The notes: generated by a model not told the origin, from the letters alone. Shown: positions 1 through 6,161, counted from the stretch's first letter. The stretch is DNA of 6,161 nucleotides from Bacteroidota bacterium (GCA_025360565.1 JANYBY010000010.1:1-6161); one strand, 5' to 3'. Numbers and translations: made by a program.

Positions 1-1569
1 TGGGCAGATTCAATTCCGGGAATAATTATTTCAGGGAATGAACATTCCAAATATATCGACCTTCACAAAAATCTGCGCAGGTGGGGTGTGCAGGGGTACG
101 ACAGTTCGCGGATGGTGGCCGAAGTAACCAAATACCATGGCCGTGTGTTAGAACCCGAAAATACAATTTACGAATTAGAAAAAACTTTACACATTTCTAC
201 ACACGACCGGCCGGGCCCATCTTGGCTCGATATTCCGATGAATATTCAATCATCGATGGTGGATCCAACTAAATTAAAAAAATTCGATCCTTCAGAATTA
301 CCAAAGAGCCATGTTATTTCCAACACCGAATTAGATAAAAATATTGATACAGTTATTGCCTCTTTAAATAAAGCAAAACGTCCGGTAATTTGGCTTGGGC
401 ACGGTATAAAATTAGCCGGCGGTGATCATTTAATTGAAAAATTATTAGAGAAAATAAATTCTCCTTCCCTTGTAACCTGGGCGGGCATTGATATGGTGGA
501 CTCCTACCACCCGCTTGTATATGGGCGCGCGGGCACTTACGGTCAGCGATGTGCCAACTTTGTGGTGCAAAACTGCGATTACCTTTTGTGCATAGGAACA
601 AGAATGGCCATTTCGCAAATTGGTTACGATATTACCGAATTAGCGCGAGAAGCCGAGATAGCCGTTGTAGATCTTGATAAATACGAACTTGAAAAATACA
701 AGGATCGTTACAAACAATTAATTTGTGCTGATGCGAAATTATTTATAGAAAAATTACTCGACAAATCGGCTTCAATAAATAAAAGTGTTTACACTGAGTG
801 GATAAATAAATGCAACGGTTACCGGGAAAAATATCCATGGTTCTCGCCAACTGATCATCCGGATGTTGATGGGTTTATTAATTCATACCAGTTCATGGAT
901 AGATTAAATAAACATTTAAAAGCCGATCAAATTATTACAACCGATATGGGAACCGCTTTGTTAAGCGGACATCAAACTTTAAAAATAAAAAAGGGTCAGC
1001 GTTTAATGACCTCTACCGGCTTAGGCGAAATGGGATATGGCCTTCCCTCTGCAATCGGCGTTTCCGTAGCGAGAGATAAGGGCGAAGTAATGTGTTTAAA
1101 TTGCGACGGCGGTATGATGATGAACCTGCAGGAACTGCAAACCATGGTGCATTATGAATTACCGATAAAATTGTTTATTTTTAATAACGACGGTTACCTT
1201 ATGATCAAGCATACACAAAACGCGTTATTTAAAGGAAGAAAATCCGGTGTGGATAAAAAAACCGGCGTGTCTTGTCCTGATTTTAGCGCATTGGCAACAG
1301 CGTTTAAATTACCATCTTACCAAATAAGAACGTGGGATGATTTTGAAACCGTTATTCCAAAAGTACAAGCGCACAAAGGTCCGGTAATTTGCGAAGTGTT
1401 TATGCACCCGCAACAACTATTCGTGCCTAAATTATCATTGGCCATACAAGACGATGGCAGTTTGGTTTCGCCGCCATTAGAAGATCTTTCGCCATTATTA
1501 AAACGTGAAGAGTTAGCAGAAAATATGATTATGGGCTTACACCCAAAATCAAAAAATTTAAAAGCATAA
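1..1569 (+). CDS. Acetolactate synthase-like thiamine diphosphate-dependent enzyme, 5' partial
   Basis: The frame is open from base 1, so the gene starts before the window. The GTG at 88 is internal, because the residues before it (WADSIPGIIISGN) match the acetolactate synthase fold just after its N-terminus. The 522 visible residues suggest about 70-90 are missing, including the stretch that should carry the catalytic glutamate. Visible order: rest of the PYR domain (GPSWLDIP near residue 75), central domain (about 110-250), then the PP domain with STGLGEMGYGLPSAIG at 338-353 and the ThDP/Mg motif from NCDGG (Asp369) to NN at 395-396. The family decarboxylates a 2-oxoacid, usually pyruvate, and transfers or releases the ThDP-bound aldehyde. 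The region after NN reads DGYLMIKHTQ, not the GMVRQWQ of true acetohydroxyacid synthases, so a valine/isoleucine role is unlikely. The tail (PKLSLAIQDDGSLVSPPLED) resembles, from memory, ThDP enzymes in polysaccharide loci. Family call firm; substrate unknown. Confidence 0.9.
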   Translation, partial: WADSIPGIIISGNEHSKYIDLHKNLRRWGVQGYDSSRMVAEVTKYHGRVLEPENTIYELEKTLHISTHDRPGPSWLDIPMNIQSSMVDPTKLKKFDPSELPKSHVISNTELDKNIDTVIASLNKAKRPVIWLGHGIKLAGGDHLIEKLLEKINSPSLVTWAGIDMVDSYHPLVYGRAGTYGQRCANFVVQNCDYLLCIGTRMAISQIGYDITELAREAEIAVVDLDKYELEKYKDRYKQLICADAKLFIEKLLDKSASINKSVYTEWINKCNGYREKYPWFSPTDHPDVDGFINSYQFMDRLNKHLKADQIITTDMGTALLSGHQTLKIKKGQRLMTSTGLGEMGYGLPSAIGVSVARDKGEVMCLNCDGGMMMNLQELQTMVHYELPIKLFIFNNDGYLMIKHTQNALFKGRKSGVDKKTGVSCPDFSALATAFKLPSYQIRTWDDFETVIPKVQAHKGPVICEVFMHPQQLFVPKLSLAIQDDGSLVSPPLEDLSPLLKREELAENMIMGLHPKSKNLKA

Positions 1570-1580
1570 ATTTTAGATAA

Positions 1581-2456
1581 ATGAAAAAATTAAAAGTTGC
1601 CATCCTCGGCAGCGGAAACATAGGAACCGATCTGCTTGTGAAAGTGCAGCGTTCTCAATATCTTGAATGCTCTATGTTCATTGGCAGAAATTTATCTTCG
1701 GCCGGTATGACAAAGGCCATTGATCTGGGCGTAAGAGTTTCCGACAAAAGTATTAATGCCATAATTGATGAGCCCGAAAATTGCGATATTGTTTTTGATT
1801 GCACATCGGCAAAAGACGCCATAGCCCATTGGAAAATTTTAGAAAAACTCGGAAAATTTGTGGTCGATCTTACTCCGGCAAAAGTGGGTGTGCTTTGTGT
1901 GCCGGCGGTAAATTTACAGGAAGCCATTAAACATAAAAATGTAAATATGGTTACTTGTGGCGGCCAGGCTTCTATTCCCATTGCTTATGTATTGGGAAAA
2001 ACTCAAAAAAATATTGAATACATAGAAGTGGTATCCAGCATTGCCTCTCGCAGCGCGGGCCCGGCCACTCGTTTAAATTTAGATGAGTATGTGGATACAA
2101 CGGAGTATGGCATCGCAAAGTTTTCGGGAGTTGATAAAACAAAAGCCATTTTAAATTTAAATCCCGCACAGCCATGTATTGATATGCAAACCACCATTTT
2201 TGCAAAAGTAAAAGAGGCGAAAATGGATGGCTTATTAAAAGAAATTGAAAAAATGGTGGCGCAAATAAAAGAATACGTTCCCGGTTATCATTTATTGGTT
2301 CCGCCAATTTATGAGAACGGCCGTATTGTAGTAATGGTAAAGGCTTTGGGCCTTGGCGATTATTTACCCAAGTATGCGGGCAATTTAGATATTATTAATT
2401 GCGCGGCTATTGCTGTGGCCGAAGAATATTCGAAAAGTAAAGCAAGTAAAAAATAA
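1581..2456 (+). CDS. Acetaldehyde dehydrogenase (acylating), DmpF/MhpF/BphJ family
   Basis: This 291-residue protein is close to full family length (about 300-312). It should interconvert an aldehyde, CoA and NAD+ with acyl-CoA and NADH in the cytoplasm. The N-terminal Rossmann motif GSGNIGTDL (residues 10-18) and the catalytic cysteine Cys126 in NMVTCGGQA are both intact. Other hallmarks are SRSAGPATRLNLDEY (156-170), LNPAQP (193-198) and LPKYAGNLDI (262-271). The family normally pairs with a DmpG-type aldolase and receives aldehyde through a tunnel; such an aldolase is encoded two genes downstream. The start is ATG, 11 nt after the ThDP enzyme stop, in the A/T-rich context TTTTAGATAA without Shine-Dalgarno. 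Because no aromatic-degradation genes are nearby, I infer that it may run from acyl-CoA to aldehyde to feed the aldolase. Acetyl versus longer acyl preference cannot be judged. Confidence 0.93.
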   Translation: MKKLKVAILGSGNIGTDLLVKVQRSQYLECSMFIGRNLSSAGMTKAIDLGVRVSDKSINAIIDEPENCDIVFDCTSAKDAIAHWKILEKLGKFVVDLTPAKVGVLCVPAVNLQEAIKHKNVNMVTCGGQASIPIAYVLGKTQKNIEYIEVVSSIASRSAGPATRLNLDEYVDTTEYGIAKFSGVDKTKAILNLNPAQPCIDMQTTIFAKVKEAKMDGLLKEIEKMVAQIKEYVPGYHLLVPPIYENGRIVVMVKALGLGDYLPKYAGNLDIINCAAIAVAEEYSKSKASKK

Positions 2457-2473
2457 ATCAGATCAAACTCTAT

Positions 2474-3412
2474 ATGAAAATTAAGGACATAAAAAATAAA
2501 TTTGAAACAAAAGCTCTGGGCAAAGTTGAATTTGTGAATACCATGCACGAATTTCACAAAGTACTTTTTGATTTTTCGGAAAACTTAAAAGGAACCGAAA
2601 TTGCCAAAATTGAAATTGAGGATGGCAAGGTGATTTTTACTTCACGCAAAAATAAATTTCATCCGGGAGGAGCAAAATTTTATGTGGATGTGCTGGATAA
2701 ACGTATCACACCGCTAGAAGCATTTAATTTTAATATGTATGAGCAGGAAGATTCTGAAATGCTTTACAAATTAGTGAGTCCTAACGATACAATTTTTGAT
2801 ATTGGCGCTAACATTGGCTGGTACTCGAATCATTTATCTAAAAAAATGCCCAAAAGTAAGATCTATGCTTTTGAGCCCATACCCGAAACGTTTGCGCAAG
2901 TAAAAAGAAATACTGAACTGAACGGTGCGAAAAATATTATTTTAAATAATTTCGCTTTTTCTGATGTAAAACAAACGCTCACCTTCTTTTATTCCCCAAC
3001 GGTTACCGGCGCTTCTTCATCAGTGAACATTACCGAAAATTCGAGCATGGTGGAATTAAAATGCAAAGCAAATACCATTGATAATTTTGTGAAAGAAAAA
3101 AAAATAAGGAAACTCGATTTTATTAAATGCGATGTGGAAGGCGCTGAGTTTATGGTTTACAAAGGCGGTGCGCAAACTTTTGAAAAACACAAGCCCATTA
3201 TTTTTACTGAGATGTTACGTAAATGGGCGGCAAAATTCGGATATCATCCGAACGACATCATTAACTTCTTTACAAAATTCGGTTACAACTGTTATACTTC
3301 ACAAAACGGAAAACTAAAACCTATTGCAAAAGTAACCGATGATACAATGGAAACGAATTTCTTCTTTCTTCATCCAAAAAAACATGCTGCAAAAATTAAA
3401 AAATTAAGCTGA
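2474..3412 (+). CDS. FkbM family SAM-dependent methyltransferase
   Basis: This 312-residue protein has a class I methyltransferase core of the FkbM type. After about 90 variable residues comes the typical lead-in YEQEDSEMLYKL (89-100), then SAM motif I, IFDIGANIGWYS (107-118). The acidic motif II, AFEPIPETF (132-140), follows, and then the FkbM hallmark FIKCDVEGAEF (216-226). No signal peptide or membrane segment is visible, so it should be cytoplasmic. Family members mostly O-methylate sugars or polyketide hydroxyls and are frequent in O-antigen and capsule loci. It starts 17 nt after the dehydrogenase. Its TGA overlaps the aldolase ATG by one base (TGATG, 3410-3414), implying translational coupling. 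It separates the dehydrogenase from its expected aldolase partner, which are often adjacent in degradative operons. A sugar or hydroxyacyl hydroxyl is a plausible target, but the acceptor is unknown. Confidence 0.9.
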   Translation: MKIKDIKNKFETKALGKVEFVNTMHEFHKVLFDFSENLKGTEIAKIEIEDGKVIFTSRKNKFHPGGAKFYVDVLDKRITPLEAFNFNMYEQEDSEMLYKLVSPNDTIFDIGANIGWYSNHLSKKMPKSKIYAFEPIPETFAQVKRNTELNGAKNIILNNFAFSDVKQTLTFFYSPTVTGASSSVNITENSSMVELKCKANTIDNFVKEKKIRKLDFIKCDVEGAEFMVYKGGAQTFEKHKPIIFTEMLRKWAAKFGYHPNDIINFFTKFGYNCYTSQNGKLKPIAKVTDDTMETNFFFLHPKKHAAKIKKLS

Positions 3413-4425
3413 TGAAACACATTGTAATTCACGATCCAACCTTAAGAGACGGTAACCATGCGGTGGCCCATCAATTAAGCGCGAAACAAATTGATATTTA
3501 TACCAAAGCTGCCGAAAAAGCCGGCATTCCTGTTGTGGAAGTTGGCCATGGTAACGGTTTGGGAGCATCCTCTTTACAAGTGGGCGAAGCGTTAGAGAGC
3601 GATGTAGTATTGCTTGAAACCGCAAGAAAAAATTTAAAGAACAGTAAATTAAGCATTCATTGCATTCCGGGATTTGCAACCATTAAACGCGATCTGGAAA
3701 GAGCTATTTCTATTGGTGTGGATGTTGTGCGCGTTGCCTCACATTGTACCGAAGCAGATATTACACAGAGACACATTGCCTACTCTCGCGAAAAAGGAAA
3801 AGATACGTACGGCGTTTTAATGATGAGCCACATGGCCTCTGTAAAATTATTGGTGGAAGAAGCGCAAAAAATGGAATTGTATGGTGCCGAAGGAATTATA
3901 ATTATGGATTCATCCGGAAATTATTTACCGGAAGATGTGCGTGAACGTATTTCGGCTCTGGTAAATGGTTTGGGTGTGCCTGTCGGTTTTCACGGACACA
4001 ATAATTTAGGCATGGCAGTTGCAAACTCAATTGCCGCATTAGAAGCAGGCGCAAAAATGCTCGATGCCACCTCTCGCGGATTTGGCGCGGGTGCCGGCAA
4101 TACTCAGTTGGAAGTTTTAATTGCGGTAATGCATCGCCTCGGTTATAAAACGGGAATTGACCTTTATAAAGTTTTGGATGCATCCGACATTGCAGAAAAA
4201 GACATTATGCCAAAAGTACCCACCATCAATTCAGAAAGTATTGTGAGTGGCTTATCGGGCGTTTTCTCAGGATTTGCAAAACATGTATCACGCATTTCTA
4301 AAGAATATAAAGTAGACCCGCGCGATGTGTATTTTGAATTGGGAAAACGCAAAGTGGTAGCAGGACAAGAAGACCTGATCATTGAAGTAGTAATGGAACT
4401 TGTAAAAATAAGAGACAACAAATGA
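3412..4425 (+). CDS. 4-hydroxy-2-oxovalerate aldolase-like, DmpG/MhpE/BphI family (HMGL-like TIM barrel)
   Basis: At 337 residues this is full length for the family (about 340-350). It should be a divalent-metal class II aldolase that cleaves or forms 4-hydroxy-2-oxoacids from pyruvate and an aldehyde. The N-terminal DPTLRDGNHA carries the expected Arg12, Asp13 and His16 (BphI Arg16, Asp17, His20). The metal-binding pair is His194 and His196 in GFHGHNNLG, and the glycine-rich RGFGAGAGNTQLEVL lies at 222-236. The C-terminal communication domain that docks the dehydrogenase seems present, with ELGKRKVVAGQEDLI at 309-323. The usual GYAGVY segment is GLSGVF here (280-285), so both tyrosines are lost. 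One of them helps control substrate stereochemistry in studied members. The ATG overlaps the preceding stop, and the gene overlaps the next by 4 nt. The aldehyde substrate is open; a synthetic role is inferred from context. Confidence 0.92.
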   Translation: MKHIVIHDPTLRDGNHAVAHQLSAKQIDIYTKAAEKAGIPVVEVGHGNGLGASSLQVGEALESDVVLLETARKNLKNSKLSIHCIPGFATIKRDLERAISIGVDVVRVASHCTEADITQRHIAYSREKGKDTYGVLMMSHMASVKLLVEEAQKMELYGAEGIIIMDSSGNYLPEDVRERISALVNGLGVPVGFHGHNNLGMAVANSIAALEAGAKMLDATSRGFGAGAGNTQLEVLIAVMHRLGYKTGIDLYKVLDASDIAEKDIMPKVPTINSESIVSGLSGVFSGFAKHVSRISKEYKVDPRDVYFELGKRKVVAGQEDLIIEVVMELVKIRDNK

Positions 4426-5471
4426 GCGCTAAAGCAAATAAAATAACCCACGATAATTGCGGTAGATCAGGCGCGGATTTTAAATCTGTAGCCGAATTAA
4501 AGAACCGTTGCATTTTAGTTACCGGAGGCACAGGCTTTGTTGGTAAATGGATAACCGAAATGGTTTGTTTTTTAAACGCCGAACATAAATTAAATATTAA
4601 ATTATATTTATTGGCGCGCGATACTGAAAGTTTTAAAACCGAAGTACCGCATCTTGCAAAAAACCCTTGCGTAAATTTAATTCAGCAAGATGTGAGGCAT
4701 TTAAGCGAAATGCCTAAGGACGTGAATTACGTTATTAACGCGGCCGGCAGCCCGGATAGAAGGGAACACGCCAGCAAACCTTTAAGCACCATTGATACGT
4801 TTTACAAAGGCACCAATTCTATTTTAGAAGAATGTTTTCGTTTGCCCGGCTTACATAAAATATTGCATTTAAGCTCTAATTTTATTTATGGTAATTTAAA
4901 CAGCGATAAAATTAAGGAAACCGACATGGGTACCTTAGACAGCAATTCTATTAACGCTACTTACGGCGAAATAAAACGTTTAACCGAAACTTTGTGCGCT
5001 GTTTACGGTAATCAGCAGCATTTGCCAATTGTAGTTGTTCGTCCGTTTGGTTTTGTAGGGCCTTACCAAAAATTAGATAAACCCTGGGCCATTACCAGTT
5101 TTGTAAGGGATGCTATTCACGGCGGTCCAATTAAAATTTTGGGTAACGAAGCCGCGCAGCGCAGTTATTTGTATGGTAGCGACCTTGCATTTTGGTTATT
5201 AAAATTATTGGTAAAGGGAAAAGATGACAGCGTTTACAATGTTGGCAGCTCGCATTGCGTTTCTTTAAAAGAGTTGGCAGAAAAAATAAAAAACATTGTG
5301 GATAAGAAAATGGAGATCGTTAACCGCACTTCAAAAGAGGTGTATCATCATACTTCCAAATCCGTTCCCGATATTTCTTTGATCACCAAACACGCGCATG
5401 TAGAAGAAACATTTACTTTGCAGGAAGCTTTGGAAAGTACTATAGCGTGGAATAAGCTGATGAAGCGGTAA
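4422..5471 (+). CDS. NAD-dependent epimerase/dehydratase (extended SDR), probable nucleotide-sugar enzyme
   Basis: This 349-residue extended SDR has the dinucleotide motif VTGGTGFVG at 33-41, the NAAG motif at 106-109 and HLSSNFIYG at 149-157, which supplies the catalytic serine. The active-site YGEIK follows at 181-185, with the Tyr-x-x-x-Lys pair intact. Downstream, VVRPFGFVGPYQ (205-216), QRSYLYGSDLAFWL (246-259) and VYNVGSS (271-277) are typical of nucleotide-sugar epimerases, 4,6-dehydratases and reductases. The roughly 28 residues before the Rossmann fold look native: related enzymes often carry such a leader, and the ATG sits in an ATGA overlap with the aldolase stop. This is the strongest sign in the window that the operon acts on a sugar. 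Epimerase, dehydratase and C4-reductase cannot be separated by eye. It is the last gene before a 196-nt non-coding gap. Confidence 0.9.
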   Translation: MSAKANKITHDNCGRSGADFKSVAELKNRCILVTGGTGFVGKWITEMVCFLNAEHKLNIKLYLLARDTESFKTEVPHLAKNPCVNLIQQDVRHLSEMPKDVNYVINAAGSPDRREHASKPLSTIDTFYKGTNSILEECFRLPGLHKILHLSSNFIYGNLNSDKIKETDMGTLDSNSINATYGEIKRLTETLCAVYGNQQHLPIVVVRPFGFVGPYQKLDKPWAITSFVRDAIHGGPIKILGNEAAQRSYLYGSDLAFWLLKLLVKGKDDSVYNVGSSHCVSLKELAEKIKNIVDKKMEIVNRTSKEVYHHTSKSVPDISLITKHAHVEETFTLQEALESTIAWNKLMKR

Positions 5472-5484
5472 ATCTCCAGCGGTC

Positions 5485-5508
5485 GTCATTCCGAGGTACG
5501 AGGAATCT
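5485..5508 (+). repeat. Interspersed palindromic repeat, copy 1 (left arm of perfect inverted pair)
   Basis: This 24-nt unit runs from GTCATTCC to GAGGAATCT. It is the exact reverse complement of 5606-5629. The unit is itself an imperfect palindrome (ATTCC and GGAAT ends) and has an inner direct repeat, CGAGG-TA-CGAGG. It lies 13 nt after the epimerase stop. I recall many similar GTCATTCC/GGAATCT repeats scattered between genes in Bacteroidota-like genomes, but genome-wide copy number cannot be seen here. Confidence 0.85.
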
Positions 5509-5523
5509 TTTATCGTAAAAGAT
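5505..5523 (+). terminator. Possible A/T-rich hairpin at the operon end (weak)
   Basis: An 8-bp perfect stem (ATCTTTTA and TAAAAGAT) encloses a TCG loop, 33 nt after the epimerase stop and overlapping the end of repeat copy 1. The stem has only two G-C pairs and no T-run follows it, so it is a poor intrinsic terminator alone. The larger 24-bp inverted pair at 5485-5508 and 5606-5629 is a more stable fold and could end or protect the operon transcript. No other terminator is seen between 5472 and 5667. Confidence 0.3.
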
Positions 5524-5548
5524 AATAAAGAATCCATTTCCCTAAACC

Positions 5549-5579
5549 GTCATTCCCAACATAGTGAGAAATCCGTTCT
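5549..5579 (+). repeat. Interspersed palindromic repeat, degenerate copy 2
   Basis: This copy has the same orientation as copy 1. It shares the GTCATTCC start and a GAGAAATCC-type end, followed by GTTCT, with a different centre (CAACATAGT). The GTTCT tail also follows the unit in copy 3 when that is read on the minus strand, which supports a longer ancestral unit ending in a GAATCTGTTCT-like sequence. The central bases vary while the ends are kept, as expected for a structure-conserved repeat. Confidence 0.65.
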
Positions 5580-5600
5580 AATCCGGTGTTTCATTACCCA

Positions 5601-5629
5601 AGAACAGATTCCTCGTACCTCGGAATGAC
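5601..5629 (-). repeat. Interspersed palindromic repeat, copy 3 (right arm of perfect inverted pair)
   Basis: Read on the minus strand, 5629-5606 is identical to copy 1 over 24 nt and continues into GTTCT (5605-5601), as in copy 2. Copies 1 and 3 are 97 nt apart and in opposite orientation. The transcript could therefore fold into a long 24-bp stem with copy 2 in the loop. It ends 38 nt before the start of the Ldh_2-type gene. Confidence 0.85.
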
Positions 5630-5667
5630 ATGGTCAAATGAGAATAACTTTTTATTATCTTCACTTT

Positions 5668-6161
5668 ATGAAAGAACTCCTTATCGATCATAAACAAATT
5701 TTAAACTGGTCCACCGAAATTTTTACAAAAATTGGTGTGCCGCAAAAAGACGCTGAAATTATTTCAGAAGCGTTGGTAAATACCTCGCTTTGGGGAACCG
5801 ACTCCCACGGCATTGCAAGGATCACCCATTATTTAGAACGATTAGAGAACGGTACCATAAATAAACGCCCGAAATTAAATTTTATAAAAACAGCCGCGGC
5901 ATCCGCACAATTGGATGGCGACGATGGGCATGGCATTGTGGTTATGACAAGTGCCGCACAACACGCGGTTGAATTGGCAAAAGAAGCGGGCGTTGGCGTT
6001 GTAGGTATCCAAAATTCTTCGCATTGCGGAGCCATTGGTTTGTACACACGACAAATGGCACAAAGCGGAATGGCCGGAATGGCCTTTACCCACGCAGATT
6101 CGCTGGTGGTACCTTTTAGCGGTAACAAACCTTTTTTTGGTACTAATCCGATCTCCATTGC
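5668..6161 (+). CDS. Ldh_2 family malate/L-lactate/ureidoglycolate-type dehydrogenase, 3' partial
   Basis: The frame is open from the ATG at 5668 to the window end, giving 164 residues and two bases of the next codon, about half of the family's usual 330-360. It is an NAD(P)-dependent 2-hydroxyacid oxidoreductase with the Ldh_2 fold, unrelated to classical lactate dehydrogenases. The motifs are TDSHGIARITHYLERL (44-59), DGDDGHGIVV (83-92), VVGIQNSSHCGAIGLY (111-126) and VVPFSGNKPFFGTNP (147-161). His119 aligns, from memory, with the histidine of GHSGAI in E. coli AllD. The usual PFGG is PFSG here. Members reduce or oxidise malate, L-lactate, ureidoglycolate, sulfolactate or 2,3-diketogulonate, and the substrate is not readable. 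The 196-nt gap and repeats before it suggest its own transcript. There is no clear Shine-Dalgarno or strong promoter. It could reduce a 2-oxoacid made by the upstream operon, but that is speculative. Confidence 0.88.
   Translation, partial: MKELLIDHKQILNWSTEIFTKIGVPQKDAEIISEALVNTSLWGTDSHGIARITHYLERLENGTINKRPKLNFIKTAAASAQLDGDDGHGIVVMTSAAQHAVELAKEAGVGVVGIQNSSHCGAIGLYTRQMAQSGMAGMAFTHADSLVVPFSGNKPFFGTNPISI

Noticed and set aside
88..90. GTG as the start of the ThDP enzyme
   Set aside because: The same frame is open back to base 1 and encodes conserved acetolactate-synthase-like sequence, so the gene begins upstream of the window.
1972..2307. Minus-strand reading frame of 111 codons inside the dehydrogenase gene
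   Set aside because: It is antisense to the conserved dehydrogenase core. Its composition looks like a shadow frame and no family is recognised.
1..5471. Aromatic meta-cleavage catabolic operon
   Set aside because: Only the last two enzymes of such a pathway are present. The hydratase, hydrolase and dioxygenase are absent, and sugar-type SDR and FkbM genes are interleaved.
5331..5537. Minus-strand reading frame of 68 codons over the epimerase end and repeat copy 1
   Set aside because: Part of it is translated repeat (DSSYLGMT), a common artefact of this repeat type, and the rest is antisense to a well-supported gene.
5481..5635. GGTC at 5481-5484 and 5632-5635 as a target-site duplication around the repeat cluster
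   Set aside because: The match is only four bases, and the right copy is two bases away from the element end, so chance is a sufficient explanation.
5641..5667. Possible Bacteroidota promoter (TAnnTTTG type) before the Ldh_2-type gene
   Set aside because: The best match, TATCTTCA, misses two of six consensus positions, lies almost on the start codon and has no convincing -33 TTTG partner.
5829..6158. Minus-strand reading frame of 109 codons opposite the Ldh_2-type gene
   Set aside because: The plus strand carries clear Ldh_2 motifs throughout. The antisense translation shows no recognisable domain.

Overview
This looks like Bacteroidota DNA, called from general features only. It is AT-rich, with a strong preference for TTA leucine and AAA lysine codons. 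No start has a convincing Shine-Dalgarno sequence; upstream regions are A/T-rich, as is usual in that phylum. The last intergenic region carries a family of short imperfect palindromes of a kind I associate with Bacteroidota and similar environmental genomes. The genus cannot be told. All six genes I support are on the + strand, and both end genes run off the window.

Positions 1-5471 hold five tightly packed genes (gaps of 11 and 17 nt, then overlaps of 1 and 4 nt), almost certainly one operon. In order they are: an acetolactate-synthase-like thiamine diphosphate (ThDP) enzyme whose N-terminus lies before the window; an acylating acetaldehyde dehydrogenase of the DmpF/MhpF/BphJ family; an FkbM-type SAM methyltransferase; a 4-hydroxy-2-oxovalerate aldolase of the DmpG/MhpE/BphI family; and an NAD-dependent sugar epimerase/dehydratase of the extended SDR family. 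Positions 5472-5667 are non-coding and contain three copies of a short repeat, two of them forming a perfect 24-bp inverted pair. At 5668 a new gene begins, an Ldh_2-family malate/L-lactate/ureidoglycolate-type dehydrogenase, cut by the window end.

The dehydrogenase and aldolase are the two halves of the enzyme complex that ends aromatic meta-cleavage pathways. Here, however, there is no dioxygenase, hydrolase or hydratase. They sit instead with a ThDP enzyme, a nucleotide-sugar SDR and an FkbM methyltransferase, company typical of O-antigen, capsule or glycan biosynthesis loci. My inference is that the cassette builds an unusual surface-glycan component, either a hydroxyacyl substituent or a carbon-branched or extended sugar. 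The enzymes would run in the synthetic direction: acyl-CoA to aldehyde, aldehyde plus pyruvate to a 4-hydroxy-2-oxoacid, then ThDP-dependent decarboxylation or ligation. The product cannot be read from sequence alone.
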